A stretch of DNA of 64,000 bases from Gaiellasilicea sp963765705. GTDB lineage: Bacteria > Actinomycetota > Thermoleophilia > Gaiellales > Gaiellaceae. Shown here piece after piece: positions 59,029 to 64,000 of the stretch. The notes beneath the pieces are model-generated. The model was not told where the DNA came from. It worked only from the letters and a program-made list of their open reading frames with translations, and made no database searches. The first letter of the stretch is position 1. Every line of letters starts with the position of its first letter. Made by a program: the position numbers and the translations under genes. The stretch lies in assembly GCA_963765705.1 (NCBI GenBank), contig CAVXXJ010000001.1:1-64000 (forward strand), given 5' to 3'.

Positions 59029-59286
59029 TCAGGCTTCCCGCGGTTCCCAGCGGACATCGTCCATCGAGTACTCGATTCGCCATGCGGTCCGCTCCGCGTC
59101 GAAGCGAGCGACGCCTTGAACGACCAGCCAGGTGGGATTTCCTTCGTCGTCTGCGTCGTAGTCGCTGACCGATAGCGGTTCACCTTCAGCGAGCTCGAGT
59201 CCGAGCCGCTGTATGTCTGCAAGCGCTTCAGCGCTGAGATAGCTCGTGTTCATGTCCGAGACGATCCTCTTGTCGCGGTCGTCCAC
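59029..59286 (-). CDS. Hypothetical protein, 85 residues
   Basis: DRDKRIVSDMNTSYLSAEALADI, LELAEGEPLSVSDYDADDEGNPTWLVV, ARFDAERTAWRIEYSMDDVRWEP. Acidic, soluble, with repeated W-x-[VE] strands. The pattern looks like a real small alpha/beta protein. Probably co-transcribed with the 50-residue gene after it. Function unknown. Confidence 0.5.
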   Translation of the reverse strand: MDDRDKRIVSDMNTSYLSAEALADIQRLGLELAEGEPLSVSDYDADDEGNPTWLVVQGVARFDAERTAWRIEYSMDDVRWEPREA

Positions 59287-59310
59287 GAAGAGACCTTATC
59301 GCCGCTACTT

Positions 59311-59342
59311 CAGGGGACATTCCCGAAAGCTGGCCCAGGCGC
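59311..59342 (+). other. Sequence matching both flanks of the IS110 element
   Basis: GGGACATTCCCGAAAG-CT-GGCCCAGGCG: the left half (GGGACATTCC, then C or T, then GAA) equals the left flank of the IS at 60,567-60,581, and CTGGCCCAGGCG equals the right flank at 61,827-61,838. Both IS junctions have the dinucleotide CT where this site has a single CT. It looks like an unoccupied target site. Confidence 0.55.
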
Positions 59343-60146
59343 GTGATTAGGGGTGATGTGGGTTGTGGAACTCGTTCTCTTGCGACCCTCTGCGAAGATG
59401 TGGCATTGGGATGGGAGGCACTCGATCAGTGGGGTGACGACGTCACTCGGATCGAACCGCTCACTGGCGGAGGCGTCAACGAGATGTGGAGCGTGCGCGT
59501 CAACGGTCAGCTCGCCGTCGGTCGGCTCGGCGGGCGCAGCGACGCCGACCTGGCGTGGGAGACCGAGCTGTTGCGGCACCTCGACCGTGAAGGGATCACG
59601 GTGCCGGCACCGATCCCGACCACGGACGGCCGGGACTTCGCCGACGGTCTGGTCGTGATGACCTACGTGGAGGGCGGACCGCCCGAAACGGAGGTCGACT
59701 GGCGTCGCGTCGCCGACACACTCCGCCAGCTGCACCGACTGACATCCGGCTGGCCTCAACGCCCGGGCTGGCGATCGTCGACCGATCTCCTGCACGCGGA
59801 AACCGGGACGAAGATCGACCTCGGCGCGATGCCGCCGGAGGGTGTCGTTCGATGTCGAGCAATTTGGGCGCGGCTCAGCGGACGAGAGCGGTGCGTCGTC
59901 CACGGCGACCCCACCCCGGGCAACATCCGCATGACCGCGGATCGGGTCGCGCTGATCGACTGGGACGAGTCGCGCGTCGACGTCCCCGACCTCGACCTGG
60001 TGTTGCCCCACAACGCGGCCGATCTCGCCGACGACACGCACGACGTTGCCGCGCAAGCATGGGCCGCATGGGACGCCGCCCTCTGCTACACCAGCGGGTA
60101 TCACGAGTTCGCAGCCGAGCGGCTCGCCGAAGTCCGAGCGGCCTAA
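59343..60146 (+). CDS. APH-family phosphotransferase
   Basis: 267 residues with an aminoglycoside/choline-kinase fold. ATP-lobe GGVNEMWSVRVNG, then TYVEGG hinge, the catalytic Brenner motif CVVHGDPTPGNIRMT and metal site ALIDWDESRVDVPDLDL. Substrate cannot be told; such proteins are often small-molecule or homoserine kinases rather than resistance enzymes. GTG start chosen as first in frame; the first 25 residues are poorly supported and a later start is possible. Confidence 0.8.
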   Translation: MIRGDVGCGTRSLATLCEDVALGWEALDQWGDDVTRIEPLTGGGVNEMWSVRVNGQLAVGRLGGRSDADLAWETELLRHLDREGITVPAPIPTTDGRDFADGLVVMTYVEGGPPETEVDWRRVADTLRQLHRLTSGWPQRPGWRSSTDLLHAETGTKIDLGAMPPEGVVRCRAIWARLSGRERCVVHGDPTPGNIRMTADRVALIDWDESRVDVPDLDLVLPHNAADLADDTHDVAAQAWAAWDAALCYTSGYHEFAAERLAEVRAA

Positions 60147-60311
60147 GCGGCGCCTGGTCGACTGCGCACCTGAGTCGACTGGCGCGGTTGCTTTAGCCGG
60201 GCTAAGTGGTGTGTAGAGCTTCATGCTTGCCATCGTGTCGGGGCGATCTTCCGGCAGGCGTCATTGCCGAACACTCGCGCACGCGACTAGGGCACGAAGG
60301 GCGAGACGGCG

Positions 60312-60461
60312 TCAGTCTTGCGGCCAATCGCGCCGCGTCATCAACCGTGCAGCACCAACGACGATGATGAGCAGACCGACGGCGGCGGCCGCGAGAAGCG
60401 CGCCGAGCCACCTTAGACCGAGGTAGAACGTGAGCGGGGCGCAAGCGACGGCGAAGAGCAA
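60312..60461 (-). CDS. Small two-helix membrane protein
   Basis: About 49 residues: LFAVACAPLTFYLGLRWLGALL then AAAVGLLIIVVGAARLMTRRDWPQD, two hydrophobic helices and a polar tail ending in TGA. TTG at 60,461 is the only near start; ATT just before or a lost base upstream are alternatives. The helix pattern argues for coding. Confidence 0.38.
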   Translation of the reverse strand: MLFAVACAPLTFYLGLRWLGALLAAAAVGLLIIVVGAARLMTRRDWPQD

Positions 60462-60589
60462 AATTACCGAGCCACCACCCGAAGTTCTGGCTGCTTGCCC
60501 GCTTTAGCGAGTCCCACATGCGCAAAGAAGACTATTGCGCGGCTCCACCTTGACGCTCTCACTCCGGGACATTCCTGAACTCACTGTCA

Positions 60590-60790
60590 TCGTCGGGTGG
60601 TGTCGTCTGCTGTGGAGCAGAGACTCGGGTTGGCGGCGGCTGACTCGATTCCCGGATGTCGCCCCCGGAGGGTTGACTTGCCAGCGTTGTGTCGCCGCCG
60701 CCTTCCCGAGACCGTCGAGCGTGACCTGATAGGAGCTTGGCAGCTGCCTCAAGTGAGGCCCGTCCGCTCGCCGGTCGCCCCCATTCTAGG
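60590..60790 (+). ncRNA. Candidate bridge RNA region of the IS110 element
   Basis: Noncoding stretch between the left end and the transposase. It opens with a hairpin TCTGCT-GTGG-AGCAGA (60,606-60,621). ATTCCCG at 60,648-60,654 equals part of the left target, and ATAGGAGC at 60,729-60,736 equals the element's right end at 61,815-61,822. These are where target and donor guide segments would be expected in order. Short matches; tentative. Confidence 0.35.
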
Positions 60791-60804
60791 AGGAGGCGAT
60801 CTGA

Positions 60805-61818
60805 ATGATCGTTGTTGGTGTGGACGTCCACAAGCACTCTTTGACGGCGGTCGCCGTCGACGAGGTCGGCCGGCCAGTCGCTGAGCAGACGGCCGGTGAG
60901 GGCCAGGCGCTACTGCAGTGGGCGGCGTCGCTCAGTGAGGAGCGGCTCTGGGCGCTGGAGGACTGCCGCCAGCTGACCCGCCAGCTCGAGCGGACACTCG
61001 TGAGCGCGGGTGAGCGGCTGGTGCGGGTGCCGCCGAAGCTGATGGCGCCTGCACGACGCGCCAGCCGGATTCGCGGCAAGTCCGACCCGATCGACGCGCT
61101 CGCGGTCGCCAGAGCGGCGCTGCGAGAGCCGCGCCTCGATCACCCGCGGCCTGGTGAGGAGCGGCTGCGGGAGCTGAAGCTGCTCATAGACCACCGCGAT
61201 GACCTCGTCGACGAACGAAGGAGAGCGCAGCAACGATTGCGCTGGCACCTGCACGAGCTCGACCCTGATCTGTCCGTCCCCGCGGGTGCGCTCGACCGCA
61301 CGGTCTGGCTCGACCGGCTTGCACGGCGGCTCGCCCGCAGCGAGCAGACAGTGCTCGTCCAGATCGCACGCGAGCTCCTCGGCCGTTGCCGCAGCCTCAC
61401 CCGCACGATCCTCGCCCTCGACCGCGAGCTACAAACTCGGATCAAGAAGACCGCGCCGGCGCTGCTCGAACTGCCCGGCTGCGGCGCCTTGAGCGCCGCC
61501 AAGCTGCTCGGCGAGATCGGACCGATCGAACGCTTCGACACAGACGCCCAACTCGCCCGCCACGCCGGCGTCGCCCCGCTCGAAGCCAGCTCCGGCAAAC
61601 ACCAACGACACCGACTTGACCGCGGCGGCAACCGGCAACTCAACTGCGCCCTCCACCGGATCGCGATCACCCAAGCGCGGATGCACCCGCCCGCTCGCGT
61701 CTACCTGGAACGCAAACAGGCCGAGGGCAAGAGCCGCCGCGAAGCCCTCCGCTGCCTCAAACGACAACTCGCCCGCACCGTCTACACGACGCTCAAGAAC
61801 GAGCCGCTATTGACATAG
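60805..61818 (+). CDS. IS110-family transposase (DEDD recombinase)
   Basis: 337 residues, no indels. N-terminal RuvC-like DEDD domain: VVGVDVHKHSLTAVAVDE with the first aspartate, ALEDCRQLTRQLE with the glutamate, RGKSDPIDALAVARAAL with the last aspartates. Coiled middle. C-terminal Transposase_20 region ELPGCGALSAAKLLGEIG and RHAGVAPLEASSGKHQRHRLDRGGNR with the catalytic serine area SSGK. AGGAGG lies ten bases before the ATG. Appears intact and active. Confidence 0.93.
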   Translation: MIVVGVDVHKHSLTAVAVDEVGRPVAEQTAGEGQALLQWAASLSEERLWALEDCRQLTRQLERTLVSAGERLVRVPPKLMAPARRASRIRGKSDPIDALAVARAALREPRLDHPRPGEERLRELKLLIDHRDDLVDERRRAQQRLRWHLHELDPDLSVPAGALDRTVWLDRLARRLARSEQTVLVQIARELLGRCRSLTRTILALDRELQTRIKKTAPALLELPGCGALSAAKLLGEIGPIERFDTDAQLARHAGVAPLEASSGKHQRHRLDRGGNRQLNCALHRIAITQARMHPPARVYLERKQAEGKSRREALRCLKRQLARTVYTTLKNEPLLT

Positions 61819-61846
61819 GAGCAACACTGGCCCAGGCGGGTCTCGT

Positions 61847-62122
61847 CTAGTTGCCCACGGTTGGGACGGGCATGAACTCCCGGACCTCTTGCGCGCGGCG
61901 GCGACGGCGATCTTGGCAGCCCACTTCAGCGCCTCCTCGCGTGAGGGCACGTCGACGACACAGCATCCGCCGATGGCCTCCGGGTACGCGTCTCCGGTGA
62001 CCGTTCCGTCGGTGACCACGATGCTCGCCTTCTGGGGTTTCCAAGCCGCCGCCGAACACCCACACGCCGGCGTCGCTGGCCTCATGGACCACTGCGTGCG
62101 AAGCCTCGGCCACGGCGGGCAT
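61847..62122 (-). CDS. YCII-related (DGPF) domain protein, two frameshifts
   Basis: About 90 residues. DAGVWVFGGGLE at the start, then in a shifted frame SIVVTDGTVTGDAYPEAIGGCCVVDVPSREEALKWAAK (seen as VTDGTVTGDAYPE and VPSREEALKWAAK), then REFMPVPTVGN. The DG-Y-E motif and EALKWA helix mark YCII-like proteins, often near ECF sigma factors. Frames change near 62,030 and 61,885. The family's usual N-terminal strand is absent, so the start may lie further upstream. Confidence 0.7.
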   Translation of the reverse strand: MPAVAEASHAVVHEASDAGVWVFGGGLETPEGEHRGHRRNGHRRRVPGGHRRMLCRRRALTRGGAEVGCQDRRRRRAQEVREFMPVPTVGN

Positions 62123-62172
62123 GCATGACTCCCTTGTCCCGGCGGCAGGGATCGGCGATCACAGCGTGCCGG

Positions 62173-62487
62173 CTACGCGTCGTGACGACCAAGCAGCCGG
62201 TTCAGGAAAGACTGACGTGGAGGCGCGTCCAGTGCGTCCCATGCCTCGCGCGTAATCCCGTCCACGTCTAGCTCGACGCCTTTCTCACGCGCAATCTCTG
62301 CGGCCCTCGCGAACGTGATGAAGCCGAGATCCCTGCCCTCATCCTCTGGCGGGTCATCGTCGAGATGGAGGTACGCGTGACCGATCTGGCCGTCATAGGT
62401 GCCGTCGCCGTCGTCCTCATGCTTGAAGTACAGCCAGCCCATGCGCCGGACGTTCCCGCAGCCTCGGCACAGAAACCCCTGCAGCAC
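62173..62487 (-). CDS. Hypothetical protein with N-terminal CxxC
   Basis: 104 residues, GTG start. QGFLCRGCGNVRRMGWLYF, then HEDDGDGTYDGQIGHAYLHLDDD and LGFITFARAAEIAREKGVELD, ending with a basic helix. A possible zinc knuckle followed by an acidic alpha/beta domain. Divergent from the HIT gene. No family recognised. Confidence 0.5.
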   Translation of the reverse strand: MLQGFLCRGCGNVRRMGWLYFKHEDDGDGTYDGQIGHAYLHLDDDPPEDEGRDLGFITFARAAEIAREKGVELDVDGITREAWDALDAPPRQSFLNRLLGRHDA

Positions 62488-62528
62488 CCATGCACCCTTT
62501 CGCGGTCGGCCAGCCGTAGGATCTTGCG

Positions 62529-62966
62529 GTGTTGGAGGGACAAGATTGCGTCTTCTGTGGGATCGTCGCCGGCGAACTCGAGGCCAGCGTCGTTCACGAA
62601 GGCGAACGGACGCTGGCGTTCGTGGACATCCAACCGCTGACGCCCGGGCACCTGCTTGTCGTACCTCGTCGGCACGCATCCTCACTCGCCGAGCTCGATC
62701 CTCACGATGGCCAAGAGCTCTTCCGCGTGGCGCAACAAGCCGCCGCAGCGTTGCGACAGTCTGGGTTGCGTTGCGAGGGCGTCAACTTCTTCCTTGCCGA
62801 TGGTGCTGCAGCCGGACAGGACGTCTTCCACGTGCACCTACATGTCTTTGCACGCTTTCCCGGCGACGGAATCGGGCTTCAGCTCCCGCCCGACTACGCA
62901 CTACGAGCGCGGGAAGACCTCGACGCTGCAGCGTCGGCGCTACGGCAAGCTTGGATGCTCGAGTAG
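62529..62966 (+). CDS. HIT family nucleotide hydrolase
   Basis: 145 residues, no indels. CVFCGIVAGELEASVVHEGE at the N-terminus with the CxxC of HINT-like proteins, LTPGHLLVVPRRHASSL, and the histidine triad HVHLHV. Cleaves nucleoside phosphoramidates or dinucleotide polyphosphates. GTG lies six bases after TAGGAT, so a leaderless message is likely. Confidence 0.92.
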   Translation: MLEGQDCVFCGIVAGELEASVVHEGERTLAFVDIQPLTPGHLLVVPRRHASSLAELDPHDGQELFRVAQQAAAALRQSGLRCEGVNFFLADGAAAGQDVFHVHLHVFARFPGDGIGLQLPPDYALRAREDLDAAASALRQAWMLE

Positions 62967-63064
62967 ACGTCAACTTCGCCCCCGGTCTCGCGTCAAAGAA
63001 CGTGTGAGCGCGACCCATCGGCGAGGTTTGACCGCTGTCTGAATCACACTGGGGAGGAACGGGC

Positions 63065-63934
63065 CTCAAGTGGCCTCTGCTCGGGGTTCTCGGCGCTATC
63101 ACCCTCACGGCGGGGCTCATCGCACTCTTCGCCTGGAGCCCGTGGAAGGAGGCTACTGCCGTCGAATGGGTCGGCACGTACAGGGCGTGGTCCGATGGCT
63201 TCGACGCCTCCCTGCCGACGGGCCTGGTCACGTCGCGGGCTGAGTGCGAGTCGACGTTCGACGACGAGGTGGGAGAGCCGCCGCAGGAGCAGCTTCAGCC
63301 GGTGGCGGCGGCCGCGCGACGCGCGTGTGCGGCATTGAGCCCGGTCGGGTGGCGGAACGGCAAGGCCGGCGTCGTCCGGGCGCTGATCGACGCGCACGAC
63401 GACCTCCTGCCGCCGCGGCGGCGCCGCGACGTCTCCGACATCGCGGTCTCCAGCGTCGGCGTGCGGCCCGACGTCTACTGCTGGCAGGCCGCCGGCTGGG
63501 AGCCGTTCTTCGAGCTGTACGCAATCGTCCGCGGCGGTCAGGAGACATCGCTCAAGGGCATCGCCGACGGCGCGAGGAACCGCATCGACCTCGACCCGGG
63601 CGCATGCGCCTGGCTCAGTTGGTATCTGCGCCGGATGCGCCCGACATCACTGAGCTACGAGAACTTCGAGATCGCGGAGGCCCTCATGGTCCTGACGCAC
63701 CAGGCCGAGCACTTGAAGGCGCCGAACGCCTCCGAGGCCGAGGTCGAGTGCTCTGCCGTCCAGCACGTGCGGCCGCTCGTCCGCGCAGCCGGCTGGGGAG
63801 CGGAGTACGCGACCGAAATGGCACTTCAGGCGTGGGAACTGGGGTACCAGCGGCTGGCGCCGGCGTTCCGCAGCTCCGCATGTCGCGACGGCGGCCCGCT
63901 CGACCGCAACCCACGCTCGAGCGCCTGGCCGTAG
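63065..63934 (+). CDS. Membrane-anchored hypothetical protein
   Basis: About 289 residues. One N-terminal helix (LLGVLGAITLTAGLIALFAW) then a soluble domain with VEWVGTYRAWSDGFDASL, AECESTFDDEVG, paired cysteines CAALSP and VYCWQA, and ALMVLTHQAEHLKAPNASEAEVECSAVQHVRPL. The THQxEH ... ECSAVQHV pattern hints at a metal site. No ATG or GTG exists before the helix in this frame; GGAGG at 63,054 suggests a start near 63,065 with a base error. First soluble GTG is 63,269. No family recognised. Confidence 0.55.
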   Translation, partial: LKWPLLGVLGAITLTAGLIALFAWSPWKEATAVEWVGTYRAWSDGFDASLPTGLVTSRAECESTFDDEVGEPPQEQLQPVAAAARRACAALSPVGWRNGKAGVVRALIDAHDDLLPPRRRRDVSDIAVSSVGVRPDVYCWQAAGWEPFFELYAIVRGGQETSLKGIADGARNRIDLDPGACAWLSWYLRRMRPTSLSYENFEIAEALMVLTHQAEHLKAPNASEAEVECSAVQHVRPLVRAAGWGAEYATEMALQAWELGYQRLAPAFRSSACRDGGPLDRNPRSSAWP

Positions 63935-63985
63935 TGGCGGCCGACCTCGGCGAAATCGCGCTGGGGTGCCCGCCTAGGATGAGGC

Positions 63986-64000
63986 GTGGCGATCGCTGAA
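63986..64000 (+). CDS. Possible start of a further gene, cut by the window end
   Basis: GTGGCGATCGCTGAA, five codons, preceded five bases earlier by TAGGAT. This matches the leaderless-start pattern of several other genes here. Nothing more can be said. Confidence 0.25.

Larger units (their letters stand above)
60582..61828 (+). mobile_element. IS110-family insertion sequence, about 1,247 bp
   Basis: The borders are set by comparison with the single matching site at 59,311-59,342: left flank ends in CT at 60,580-60,581 and right flank starts after CT at 61,827-61,828. A CT core at both ends, no terminal inverted repeats and no target duplication beyond the dinucleotide fit the IS110 group. 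One intact transposase gene with about 220 bases of noncoding DNA before it, the position of the bridge RNA in this group. Confidence 0.6.

Overview
The window is high-GC actinobacterial DNA, apparently from a metagenome or an uncorrected long-read assembly. It reads as two unrelated pieces joined head to tail near position 14,115. Bases 1 to about 14,115 carry a housekeeping cluster of the kind found in Acidimicrobiia-like actinobacteria: thiL, amidase, rpmB, a DAK2 protein, recG, rsmD, coaD, dinB, DUF177, rpmF, rnc and mutM. Almost every gene there is broken by single-base indels, which looks like poor consensus rather than gene decay. A secreted-protein pair (DUF1501 and DUF1800) sits between rpmB and the amidase and is bordered by degenerate copies of both neighbours. 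mutM stops mid-gene at about 14,115, exactly where a transglutaminase-family gene on the other strand also stops. The lineage names are my inference from gene content and order.

From 14,115 to the end the consensus is much cleaner and the gene content resembles Thermoleophilia/Gaiellales. On the minus strand, reading from 29.4 kb down to 14.1 kb, come pyrR-pyrB-pyrC-carA-carB-pyrK-pyrD with a PyrR-binding hairpin in the leader, then mihF-gmk-rpoZ from their own promoter, a secreted propeller protein, coaBC, and a MoxR/DUF58/transglutaminase operon. No pyrF is seen. From 29.5 to 38.4 kb lie a GT-C membrane glycosyltransferase, ribonuclease Z, an HD-GYP protein, a small LysM protein with a textbook LexA-controlled promoter (a YneA-like SOS division inhibitor candidate), a double M29 aminopeptidase and a secreted glycoside-hydrolase-like protein.

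From 38.4 to 53 kb come a 168-bp inverted-repeat element, a DgcN/DgcA pair, an M43 metalloprotease, tRNA-Arg, paired four-helix membrane proteins, a class V aminotransferase, an MFS transporter, CorA, two small unlisted proteins, a degenerate GGDEF protein, a patatin, and a LuxR-type regulator beside a large hybrid sensor kinase, then tRNA-Gly. The last 11 kb is accessory: a ComEC-like metallo-beta-lactamase, a MoaD/BNR-repeat pair, an aminotransferase-cupin-SDR operon, an APH-type kinase, and a complete IS110-family element whose two flanks match a single unoccupied site 1.25 kb upstream. Small proteins and a HIT hydrolase follow.

Two themes recur. Many first genes have a TANNNT box 5 to 7 bases before the start codon, pointing to leaderless transcription. 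Several short real genes (26 to 57 residues) lie in apparent gaps.
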